Assembly: GCA_035276475.1 (NCBI GenBank)
Contig: DATELQ010000162.1
Location: 1 to 64,000 of the forward strand
From: DATDFB01 sp035276475
GTDB taxonomy: Bacteria > Acidobacteriota > Thermoanaerobaculia > Gp7-AA8
Direction of reading: 5' to 3'
Length of the DNA stretch: 64,000 bases
Shown here: piece by piece, positions 41,797-49,526 of the stretch
Numbering within the stretch: the first letter of the stretch is position 1
Layout of the letters: the number at the start of each line of letters is the position of its first letter
Translations under genes and position numbers: made by a program
Notes under the pieces: generated by a model
What the model was told of the DNA's origin: nothing
The model's database searches: none
Seen by the model: the letters and a program-made list of their open reading frames with translations, nothing else

Positions 41797-43445
41797 TACA
41801 TTTCCCAAATGACCGGCAGGATCAGCGGCCGCCGGCCCATCGACTTTCGGAAGTAGCGTTTCAGCATGGCGCGCATCGCTTCCTGCAGCGCGTCGGAGTT
41901 ACGCAATTCTTCCGGCGTGCCATGTTCGAAGAGGCCGGAGAGCATGCCCCGCACTTCGTCGAGCACGTCCTGGCTGGCGTCGACGTGGACGAGGCCGCGG
42001 GTGATGATCTCCGGCTCGCGAATGAGCTTCCCGTCGCTGTCGACGGCGACGACGACGATGACGAAGCCATCCTCGGCCAGATGCTGCCGGTCCCGCACCA
42101 CGACCTCCGGCACTTCCTCCGCCTCGGAGTCGACAAAGACCTTGCCGTGCGGCGCGCGCTCCGCGCGGACGCGCAGCGACTCGCCGTCGATCTCCGCCAC
42201 CTGCCCGTTGGTGATGACGACGCCGTGCGGCACGCCGACGCCCTCGGCCAGCCGGGCGTGGTGGATGAGGTGCCGCAGCGTGCCGTGCATGGGGATGAAG
42301 AAGCGTGGCCGCGTGATGCTCAGCATCAGCTTCAGCTCTTCCTCGCACGCGTGCCCCGACACGTGCACGTCCGCGGTGTCCCACGACAAGACCTCGGCGC
42401 CGAGACGGTAGAGGTTGTCGATCATGTGCGAGACAGCGCGCTCGTTTCCCGGAATCGTGCGCGCGGAGATGACGATCGTGTCGCCCGGCACGATCTCGAT
42501 CTGCTTGTGCTCGCCGACGGCCATCCGCGCCAGCGCGGACGAGGGCTCGCCCTGCGTGCCGGTGGTGAGGATCAGGACGTTGCGGTCTTCGTAGTCGGCC
42601 GTCCGCGCGTTCGCGCCGCTGCGCGCCTCGCGCGGGAAGCGGAGGTAGCCGAGGCGCTCCGCGGTCTCGCTGTTGTCGACGAGGGACCGCCCGACGAGGA
42701 AGACGCGGCGGTTGTATTTGCGCGCCAGGTCGATGGCTTGCTGCACGCGGTGGATGTGCGACGCGAACGTCGTCATGAGCACGCGGCCTTTGGCGTTGGC
42801 GATGACGCGGTCGAGGGCGCTGCCGACGCTGCGCTCGGATGCGCCGTGGCCGGGGACGAGGGCGTTCGTCGAGTCGCTGACGAGGAGGAGCACGCCCTCC
42901 TCGCCGTGATGGGCGAAGCGCGCGAGATCCGTGGCTTTGCCGTCGATCGGGGTGTGGTCGATCTTGAAGTCGCCGGTGTGGACGACCGTGCCGAGCGGCG
43001 TGGTGATGGCGTAGCCCAAGGCGTCGACGATGGAGTGCGTGACGCGCATGGCCTCGACGCGGAAGATGCCGGCGTCGACGACGTCGCGGGGCATGAGCGC
43101 CCGCAGCTCGATGCCGTCGATGCCGAACTCCTCGAGCTTGTCGCGCACGAAGCCGAGGGTGAGGGGCATGCCGTAGACGGGGAGGGGCACGCGGTCGAGG
43201 AGAAACGGCAACGCGCCGATGTGGTCCTCGTGGCCGTGGGTGAGGAAGACGGCGCGGAACTTGGCGGCGTTGTCGAAGATGTACGTCATGTCGGGGACGA
43301 TGACGTCGACGCCGAGGGTGGCGGCGTCGGGGAACATCATGCCGCAGTCGACGACGATGGCGTCGCCGCCGTGCTCGTAGACCATGAGGTTCATCCCGAT
43401 CTCGCCGAGCCCGCCGAGGGGGATGATGCGGAGGGGTTCGTTCAC
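41796..43445 (-). CDS. rnj: Ribonuclease J
   Basis: 549 residues. PLGGLGEIGMN starts the metallo-beta-lactamase fold; THGHEDHIGALP is the HxHxDH metal site; a beta-CASP domain and the RNase J C-terminal domain follow, ending KSMGRRPLILPVIWEM. RNase J acts in mRNA decay and rRNA maturation as a 5'-exonuclease/endonuclease. GTG 43445 (VNEPLRIIPLGG) is chosen over longer reading because homology begins here and TAGACT lies 10 bases upstream. It is followed by uppP in the same operon. Confidence 0.95.
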   Translation of the reverse strand: MNEPLRIIPLGGLGEIGMNLMVYEHGGDAIVVDCGMMFPDAATLGVDVIVPDMTYIFDNAAKFRAVFLTHGHEDHIGALPFLLDRVPLPVYGMPLTLGFVRDKLEEFGIDGIELRALMPRDVVDAGIFRVEAMRVTHSIVDALGYAITTPLGTVVHTGDFKIDHTPIDGKATDLARFAHHGEEGVLLLVSDSTNALVPGHGASERSVGSALDRVIANAKGRVLMTTFASHIHRVQQAIDLARKYNRRVFLVGRSLVDNSETAERLGYLRFPREARSGANARTADYEDRNVLILTTGTQGEPSSALARMAVGEHKQIEIVPGDTIVISARTIPGNERAVSHMIDNLYRLGAEVLSWDTADVHVSGHACEEELKLMLSITRPRFFIPMHGTLRHLIHHARLAEGVGVPHGVVITNGQVAEIDGESLRVRAERAPHGKVFVDSEAEEVPEVVVRDRQHLAEDGFVIVVVAVDSDGKLIREPEIITRGLVHVDASQDVLDEVRGMLSGLFEHGTPEELRNSDALQEAMRAMLKRYFRKSMGRRPLILPVIWEM

Positions 43446-43455
43446 GTGCGGGCGG

Positions 43456-43474
43456 AGTCTAACGAACTTATGAT
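43456..43474. promoter_or_regulatory. Back-to-back -10 boxes between rnj and the hydrolase relic
   Basis: On the minus strand TAGACT (43461-43456) ends 10 bases before the rnj GTG; on the plus strand TATGAT (43469-43474) ends 6 bases before ATG 43481. The 35-base divergent spacer contains no Shine-Dalgarno for either gene. Confidence 0.5.
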
Positions 43475-43480
43475 CTCCGC

Positions 43481-44499
43481 ATGCTCGCAATCTTGTTCGC
43501 CGCGCAGCTCGCGTTGTCACCGTGCAAGCCGCAGGGTGTGACCGACCGCTCGCCGTCGCCCTAGGCGAGATGTATCCGCTCGACTACGTCCGCCGCTGCC
43601 GCGACGCGCTGTCGAAGGTCGCCGACCTCCGCTTCTACACGACGCCGCTGGCCATGGACGATCTCGACGACGTCCGCGCCGCCCTCGGCTACGACAAGAT
43701 CGACCTCTTCGGCCTCTCCTACGGCACGCGCGCCGCGCTCGTGTACGCGCGCCAGCACCCGCAGCACGTGAACCGCATCGTGTTGATGGGCGCGACGCCG
43801 GTGTGGGCGGCGATGCCGCTCCACCACTCCGCCAACGCGCAGCGCGCGCTCGACCTCTTGGGGATGAGTGAGCGCGTGGCCGCGGTGATGAAGCGTCTCC
43901 CCGCGCAGGTCACGTACAAAGGCGAGACGGCCACGCTGCGGCCGGAGATTTTCGCGGAGCAGATCCGCAAGCTGATGTACACGCCGCTGATGCAGCACGA
44001 GATCCCGCGCATCGTCGACGCGGCGGCGAAGGGCGATTTCGATCCGCTGCTGCGCGTCGTCGTCAACACGCAGTTGGGCGATGCCGACGGGATGTATCTC
44101 TCTGTCACGTGCGCCGAGGACACGGCGCGCATCGATCCGGCGGAAGGGAAGCGGCTCACCGGCGACACGCTGTTCGGCGACTACCGCATCGCCCAGCAGC
44201 GCCGCGCCTGCGCGGAGTGGCCGCGCGCGACGCTGCCGGCGAGCTACTGGGACGACGTCACGGTCGACGCGCCGGTGCTGATGCTCAGCGGCCGGCGCGA
44301 TCCGGTCACGCCGCCGGCATGGGCGGACGCGGTGGCGAAGAAACTGCCGCACGCGCGCAACATCGTGATCGCGGAGCACGCACACGTGCCGGTCGGCCTC
44401 TCGCACATGGAGTGCCTCGACGACACGCTCATCCTCCCCTTCCTCGACGGTGCGGAGCTCGACAAGCTCGACGCCGCGTGCGTCGACACGATGCGCTAA
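43481..44499 (+). pseudogene. Exported alpha/beta hydrolase (TAP/prolyl-peptidase-like) with internal deletion
   Basis: ATG 43481 encodes a signal peptide (MLAILFAAQLALSPC) that hits TAG within ~27 codons. The hydrolase resumes in another frame from ~43522 (LGEMYPLDYVRRCRDAL, then FGLSYGTRAA with the nucleophile Ser, SGRRDPVTP with Asp, and a C-terminal AHVPVGLSH His). The N-terminal part of the fold with the HGGPG oxyanion loop is missing. The catalytic triad survives, but the protein cannot be secreted or fold normally in this state. A true gene starting at 43522 is the alternative, but lacks essential strands. Confidence 0.62.
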
Positions 44500-44529
44500 C
44501 GAACGGCCGTCCGCGGCGTCCATTGCTGC

Positions 44530-46041
44530 ATGCCGCTGCTCGCCGCCGCGCTGGCTCTCGTCATCCAACAGCAGATCGAGGCCAAGCATCCGATGCCGTT
44601 CCGCCGCGTCAGCCGCGAGCAGTTCCTCGCGGCGGTCGCCAACGCCGGCGACGATCCGGTGGCGCTCATGCGCGCCGTGGCCATGCTGCGCGACGGCCAC
44701 ACGCAGCTCTTCCCGAATTTCAACCGCTGGTTCCCCGTCCGCTTCTACGCGCTGACGGACGGCCTCTTCATCACCGCGGCCGACAAACGTTTCCCGCAGC
44801 TCGCGGGAGCGAAGGTGCTGCGCATCGGCAATCGCACCGCCGAGGAGGCCATGCGTGACGTCGAGTCGATGTTCTCGAGCGACAACGAATTTCGGGCGAA
44901 AGAGGCGGCGGCGCTGCTGTCGTCGGCGCAAATCGCGAAGCTCGACGTCCTGCCGCTCGACGTGCAGTTGCGCGACGGCACTACCGCACACGTCGACATC
45001 CCCTCATTTCCAGGAAAAGCCGGCTTCGATTGGATCCAGTGGGGTGAGATGTACGGCCCTCCCGGCGCGGAGCTCGTCACGGCGTTCGACAAAGATCCGC
45101 CGCTGCATCTGAAGTCGCGGCAGGCGTACTGGTTCACGTACCTCGACGCGCCGCGCGCGGTGTACGCGCAGATCAACGCCATGGCGGACAAGAGCAAGGC
45201 CACGCCGGAGACGTTCGTGCAGTTCGTCGAGCGGCTCTTCGCGTTCGTCGATCTGCACCCGGTCGACAAGCTGATCTTCGACATCCGCTACAACGGCGGC
45301 GGCAACGGCCGCCTGATCAAGCCGATCGTGCACGCGCTGATCAAGCGCGAGGACCGCGGCCTCCGCCTCTACGCGATCTCCGGCCGCAAGACCTTCAGCG
45401 CCGGCCTCGGGCTGCTGATCGCGCTGCGCCAGGAGACGAGTGCGATTCTCGTCGGCGAGCCGCCCGGAGCGCCGATGAACGCCGCCGGCGATCCCGACAC
45501 CGCCGCGCTCGAGGGCTTCCGCCTGTCGGTGTCGACGAACTACTTCGTCGGCGCGAAGTTCCGCGACGACAGCGCGTTCATCCCCGTCCAGATTCCGGCG
45601 CAGCTCTCCTCAGCCGACTACTTCGGCGGCCGCGACCCGGCGCTCGAAGCCATCCTCGCGCCGGACGCGGTCACGATTCTCGATGCGCTCTCGACGCGCG
45701 GCGGCGCCGCGGCGAAGGTGCTGTATGAGAAGCGCAAGGCGCTCTATGGCGCGCTGCCGTGGTGGGAGCCGTTCGAGCGCGTGGCGATGAACGGCGCCGG
45801 CCTGACGCTGCTCGAGCAGGGCAAGGTCGCCGACGCCGTCGCGGCGCTGGAGATGAACGTCGACCGCTATCCGAGCACGTGGGAGACGTGGGACAGCCTG
45901 GCCGAGGCGCTGATGGCCGCGAAGGAGACGGCGCGCGCGATCGCGGCGTACGAGCGCGCGCTGGCAATCAACCCCGACAACTGGAACGCCGAGGCGGAGA
46001 AGAAGGCGATCGCGGCGATGCGCGCTACGGCACGACCGTGA
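44530..46041 (+). CDS. S41-type serine peptidase-like protein with TPR tail
   Basis: 503 residues. HTQLFPNF resembles the region before a tricorn/S41 core; DIRYNGGGNG and later GRKTFSAG (nucleophile Ser within TxSxG) are S41 (C-terminal processing/tail-specific) signatures. Residues ~420-490 form TPR-like helices (GKVADAVAALEMNVDRYP, TARAIAAYERALAINPDN). The N-terminus (MPLLAAALALVIQQQIE) is a short hydrophobic signal-like start. It may degrade exported peptides. The start codon is 30 bases after the upstream relic. Confidence 0.85.
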   Translation: MPLLAAALALVIQQQIEAKHPMPFRRVSREQFLAAVANAGDDPVALMRAVAMLRDGHTQLFPNFNRWFPVRFYALTDGLFITAADKRFPQLAGAKVLRIGNRTAEEAMRDVESMFSSDNEFRAKEAAALLSSAQIAKLDVLPLDVQLRDGTTAHVDIPSFPGKAGFDWIQWGEMYGPPGAELVTAFDKDPPLHLKSRQAYWFTYLDAPRAVYAQINAMADKSKATPETFVQFVERLFAFVDLHPVDKLIFDIRYNGGGNGRLIKPIVHALIKREDRGLRLYAISGRKTFSAGLGLLIALRQETSAILVGEPPGAPMNAAGDPDTAALEGFRLSVSTNYFVGAKFRDDSAFIPVQIPAQLSSADYFGGRDPALEAILAPDAVTILDALSTRGGAAAKVLYEKRKALYGALPWWEPFERVAMNGAGLTLLEQGKVADAVAALEMNVDRYPSTWETWDSLAEALMAAKETARAIAAYERALAINPDNWNAEAEKKAIAAMRATARP

Positions 46042-46050
46042 TGAAGACGG

Positions 46051-47343
46051 CTACGGATAAATGCGGTTCAGCATGCGCGGATAGGGAATCGTCTCGCGCA
46101 GGTGCGGCACGCCGCTGATCCAGGCCACGACGCGCTCGATGCCCATGCCGAAGCCCGAGTGCGGGAAGGTGCCGTATTTGCGCACGTCGAGGTACCACTG
46201 GAAGGCCTCGACGGGGAGGTCGTGCTGCTTGATGCGCGCGAGCAGCAGGTCGTGGTCGTGGATGCGCTGCGAGCCGCCGATGATCTCGCCGTACCCCTCG
46301 GGCGCGATCATGTCGAGGCCGAGGACGACGTCGGGGTCGTTCGGGTCGGGCTGCATGTAGAAGGCTTTGATGGCCGTCGGGTAGCGCGAGATCATCACCG
46401 GGCGGTCGAAGGAGTTGGCGATGACGGTCTCCTCGTCGCCGCCGAAGTCGTCGCCGAACTTCACGGGCAGGCCCTTCGACGCGAGGAGGTCGATGGCCTC
46501 GCGATAGGTGATGCGCGGGAAGGGCCGCTTCACGCTTTCGAGCTTGCTGATGTCGCGCTCGAGGATGCTGAGCTGTTCCTTGCAGCGGTCGAGGGCGCGC
46601 GTGACGAGGTATTCGACGAATTCCTCGGCGAGCTCCTGCAGCCCTTCGAACTCGAGGAAGGCAACCTCGGGCTCGATCATCCAGAACTCCATCAGGTGCC
46701 GGCGCGTCTTCGACTTCTCGGCGCGGAAGGTCGGGCCGAAGCAGTAGACGCGGCCGAATGCCGCCGCGGCCGGCTCGAGGTAGAGCTGCCCCGACTGCGA
46801 GAGGAAGGCTTTCTCGCCGAAGTAGTCGGTCTCGAAGAGGGTGGAGGTGCCCTCGCACGCGGCGGGCGTGAGGATGGGCGAGTCGATGAGGGTGAAGTCG
46901 CGCTCGTAGAAGAAGTCGCGGCAGGCCTGCTCGATCTCGCTGCGGACCTTGAGCACGGCGTGCTGCTTGGAAGAGCGCAGCCAGAGGTGGCGGATGTCCA
47001 TGAGGAAGGCGGTGCCGTGCTCCTTCGGACCGATGGGGTAGTTGTCGGTGGGCGAGACGAGCTCGAAGGACTGCACACCGAGCTCGACGCCGCCCTGCGC
47101 GCGCGGCTCCGCGCGGACGATGCCGTTGACGCGGACGGTGGATTCCTGGGAGGCTTTGTCGACGGCGTCCCACGTGGCCTCGTCGACTTCCTTCTTGACG
47201 ACGACGCACTGCAAGTAGCCGCTGCCGTCGCGAACGATGGGAAACTGGATCTTCCCCGAGGTGCGTTTGTTGTAGAGCCAGCCGTCGATGATGACGCGCT
47301 GCCCGATGTAGTGGGGCAATTCCTTGATGCTCAGGGTGCTCAT
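46051..47343 (-). CDS. asnS: Asparagine-tRNA ligase
   Basis: 430 residues. The N-terminal OB fold binds the anticodon (VIIDGWLYNKRTSGKIQF, cut to 18), then the class II core with RAEKSKTRRHLMEFWMIEPE (motif 2) and GFGMGIERVVAWI (motif 3). The asparagine-specific layout (with the RHLWLRS segment) fits AsnRS rather than AspRS. ATG 47341-47343 lies 11 bases after a perfect TATAAT. A tandem 21-bp array extends upstream of that promoter. Confidence 0.95.
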   Translation of the reverse strand: MSTLSIKELPHYIGQRVIIDGWLYNKRTSGKIQFPIVRDGSGYLQCVVVKKEVDEATWDAVDKASQESTVRVNGIVRAEPRAQGGVELGVQSFELVSPTDNYPIGPKEHGTAFLMDIRHLWLRSSKQHAVLKVRSEIEQACRDFFYERDFTLIDSPILTPAACEGTSTLFETDYFGEKAFLSQSGQLYLEPAAAAFGRVYCFGPTFRAEKSKTRRHLMEFWMIEPEVAFLEFEGLQELAEEFVEYLVTRALDRCKEQLSILERDISKLESVKRPFPRITYREAIDLLASKGLPVKFGDDFGGDEETVIANSFDRPVMISRYPTAIKAFYMQPDPNDPDVVLGLDMIAPEGYGEIIGGSQRIHDHDLLLARIKQHDLPVEAFQWYLDVRKYGTFPHSGFGMGIERVVAWISGVPHLRETIPYPRMLNRIYP

Positions 47344-47354
47344 AAAGAGCGGGG

Positions 47355-47360
47355 ATTATA
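47355..47360 (-). promoter_or_regulatory. asnS -10 box (TATAAT)
   Basis: A perfect TATAAT on the minus strand ends 11 bases before the asnS ATG. It lies 14 bases from the edge of the 21-bp array (47375), so array units occupy the -35 region and farther upstream. No Shine-Dalgarno precedes the ATG. Confidence 0.6.
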
Positions 47361-47374
47361 GCCGGTCAAGAATG

Positions 47375-47605
47375 ATGACGATGCTGACCGGAATCGAGAC
47401 AACCGCGTCCTGATTCGAGACAACGTTGTCCTGACTCGAGACAAGCGTGTCCTGATTCGAGACAACGGTGTCATGAGTCGAGACAATCTTGTCGCGAGTC
47501 GAGACACGGTTGTCCTGAAACATGACACGGTTGTCTCGAATCAGGACGATGTCGTCCACAGTCCGGACAGCATTGTCATCATTGAGGACAACGACATCTA
47601 AGAAC
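47375..47605. repeat. Tandem array of eleven 21-bp units with palindromic cores
   Basis: Units start at 47375 and every 21 bases to 47585, without slippage. Central units share GAGACA, a variable 4-base centre, TGTC, then CTGA-n-TC. The 12-base core GACA-N4-TGTC is an imperfect palindrome (exact GACAACGTTGTC in the unit at 47417). End units are degenerate. Because 21 is a multiple of 3, both strands contain open heptad frames (D-x-x-V-x-x-x), e.g. minus strand 47356-47559 from a weak GTG. It fills the gap between the DUF2235 gene and the asnS promoter. No terminator or other gene was seen there. Confidence 0.9.
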
Positions 47606-48645
47606 TACACCCGCGCCCGTGGGTCGCCGATGCGCGCGAAGTAGTCGCGCACGTTCTTCGGACGATAGTTCCGATCCGCGTCCCAGCGCGCGATGACGCT
47701 CGGGTGCAGCGACTGCGTCGGGTCGTTCACGCCGATGGGGCGCTCCAGCACGCCTTCGACGCGGTAGAACACCGTCATGGAGTCGTGCATCTTGCCGGCC
47801 GGGTTGGGGTGCAGCTGGTGCGCGTCCATCACCCCCTGGTCGAACTCCAGGCCGGCCGTCTTGGCGCGGCCGATCATCCAGTCGAGGGCGATGTCGGAGA
47901 GCGACGGGTCGTCGTAGCCGCCGCCGACGTCGCTGTGGACGCCGGGGAACCACACCTGCTCGACCGTCTGGCCGGGCTTCGGCTTGTAGTCCCACACCGA
48001 CGGCTGGAACGGCGTGCGGTGCTCGTCGACGGCGAGCGCGTGGAACGCGTACTTCACCGTGCCGGAGAGCTCCGTGTCGTGGAACTCGAACTCCTTCTTG
48101 TTGTGCGCGCGGAGGCCGCGCAGCGGGATGCCGAGCGCGCCGACCGTGTCCCAGACGCCCACCATTTGAATCGGCGTGTCGGCTTCCAGGCAAAACTGGC
48201 CGCGGAAGTCGACGGCCTGCTGGTCGTTCGGGCGCACGTTGGCGTCGTGGTACAGCTTCTCCGCGTGCGCATACTCCTGCACGAACGCGCGCTTCAGGAT
48301 CCCGCACTTGCGGATCATCCCGCCGATGCTGCGCGCCGTGAACGCGCCGCGGCTGAAGCCGATGAGGTAGATCTCGTCGCCGACTTCGTAATTCGCCAAG
48401 AGAAAGATGTAGGCGTCGTGGATGTTGTCCTCGAGCCCGGCACCCGTGGCGCCGCCTTCGACCTTGTCGAGCCAGTCGCCGGTGCCGACGCCCTGGTCGT
48501 AGTAGATGACCTGCTGCGTGCCGGTCGTGCCGTGCTTGCAGAGCCGGTAGGCGATCTTGATCACGTTCGTCGGACACGGCTTCCCTTTGGTTTCCTGGTC
48601 GGCGCGGTTCCACGTTCCGTCGCAGCAGAGAATCAGCCTTTTCAT
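47605..48645 (-). CDS. DUF2235 alpha/beta hydrolase-domain protein
   Basis: 346 residues. LILCCDGTWN opens the domain, YLIGFSRGAFTAR is the nucleophile elbow (GFSRG) and FPGVHSDVGGGY supplies the C-terminal His region, matching DUF2235. Some DUF2235 proteins are type VI secretion phospholipase effectors (Tle1), but no secretion genes occur here, so a stand-alone lipase or esterase is as likely. Its TAG stop (47607-47605) is in frame with the repeat array that follows. The start is 2 bases after the lipid-kinase gene's stop, so the two are one operon. Confidence 0.87.
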   Translation of the reverse strand: MKRLILCCDGTWNRADQETKGKPCPTNVIKIAYRLCKHGTTGTQQVIYYDQGVGTGDWLDKVEGGATGAGLEDNIHDAYIFLLANYEVGDEIYLIGFSRGAFTARSIGGMIRKCGILKRAFVQEYAHAEKLYHDANVRPNDQQAVDFRGQFCLEADTPIQMVGVWDTVGALGIPLRGLRAHNKKEFEFHDTELSGTVKYAFHALAVDEHRTPFQPSVWDYKPKPGQTVEQVWFPGVHSDVGGGYDDPSLSDIALDWMIGRAKTAGLEFDQGVMDAHQLHPNPAGKMHDSMTVFYRVEGVLERPIGVNDPTQSLHPSVIARWDADRNYRPKNVRDYFARIGDPRARV

Positions 48646-48647
48646 AT

Positions 48648-49526
48648 TTATCTCGGTATTTTAACCAAAAGCGACTTCGGCGCAATCGTGATCACGATCG
48701 GCATGTGGAACGTGAAGAGCTCCCCGTCGACGCCGGCGCGGAGGTGCTGCTTCGACGCGTGCACCTTCATCCGCGACGTGTGGAACGAGCGGAAGCCGGG
48801 CGTCTCGTGCACGCGCCCCGCGAGGTAGTGCGCGAGAAAGCGCATCAGCGCCACGCGGCGGAGGTGCGGGAGCCAGTAGACCGCCAGGCGCCCCTCCTCG
48901 AGCGTCGCGCGCGGCGCGTCGATGCCGATGCGCGAGAGGTCGTAGCGGTTGTTCGACACCATCAAGACGTGCGTGCGCACGGCCATCTGATGATGCTCGC
49001 TCTCCAGCGTCACCGTCACGTGCGGATACTTCTGCAGCGTCCCGTACGCCGCCCAAAGGCGCGCCTTCCAGCGCGGATATTGCCGCCCGCGCTCCTCGCG
49101 CCGGGCGACCATCTCGGGGTAGAGACCGAGGGAGACGTTGTTGACGAAGAAGCGGTCGTTGGCGCGGGCGGCGTCGACCTGGTGCGTGGCGCCGTCGAGG
49201 GCGACGTCGAGCGCGCCGCGCCAGTCCGCCGGCACGCCGACGTCACGCGCGAAGTGATTGAACGTGCCTAGGGGGATGACGGCGAGGCAGGCATCAGTGT
49301 GGACGAGCGGCTGAACCACGCAGTTGACCGTTCCGTCACCGCCCGCGGCAATGAAGAGCTTCTTGCCGTCGCGCATCCGCTCGCGGATCGCCGCCGTCAC
49401 GTCGACGTCCCGCGAGAGGCGCACCACCTCGATCCCCGCTTCGGACGCCGCCGCGACGAGCTCCGGGTGCTCCCCGGAGGCGGGATTCAAGAACATCGTG
49501 CCTTTGTTACGCGCCGTCGAAGTCAT
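48648..49526 (-). CDS. Diacylglycerol/lipid kinase family protein
   Basis: 292 residues. MFLNPASGEH, then LFIAAGGDGTVNCVV (nucleotide-binding GGDGT) and VIPLGTFNHFARDVGVP are the DAGK catalytic motifs; a C-terminal beta-sandwich domain follows. It should phosphorylate diacylglycerol, a sphingoid base or a similar lipid. ATG 49526 is used; ATG 49496 would give a protein beginning directly at FLNPASG. The 49526 start codon shares two bases (CATG) with the start of the divergent outer-membrane protein. It pairs with the DUF2235 gene, suggesting a lipid theme. Confidence 0.88.
   Translation of the reverse strand: MTSTARNKGTMFLNPASGEHPELVAAASEAGIEVVRLSRDVDVTAAIRERMRDGKKLFIAAGGDGTVNCVVQPLVHTDACLAVIPLGTFNHFARDVGVPADWRGALDVALDGATHQVDAARANDRFFVNNVSLGLYPEMVARREERGRQYPRWKARLWAAYGTLQKYPHVTVTLESEHHQMAVRTHVLMVSNNRYDLSRIGIDAPRATLEEGRLAVYWLPHLRRVALMRFLAHYLAGRVHETPGFRSFHTSRMKVHASKQHLRAGVDGELFTFHMPIVITIAPKSLLVKIPR

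Noticed and set aside
47344..47374. T-box riboswitch or attenuator before asnS
   Set aside because: No T-box sequence or specifier stem is present, and the -10 box leaves no room for a leader of that size.
47356..47559. Confident coding call for the heptad frame inside the array
   Set aside because: A weak GTG start without a Shine-Dalgarno, and the palindromic cores give similar heptads on both strands, so the open frame can be a by-product of the 21-bp period.
48300..48645. Type VI secretion effector operon around the DUF2235 gene
   Set aside because: No Tss, Hcp, VgrG or immunity gene lies nearby; the neighbours are a lipid kinase and asnS.
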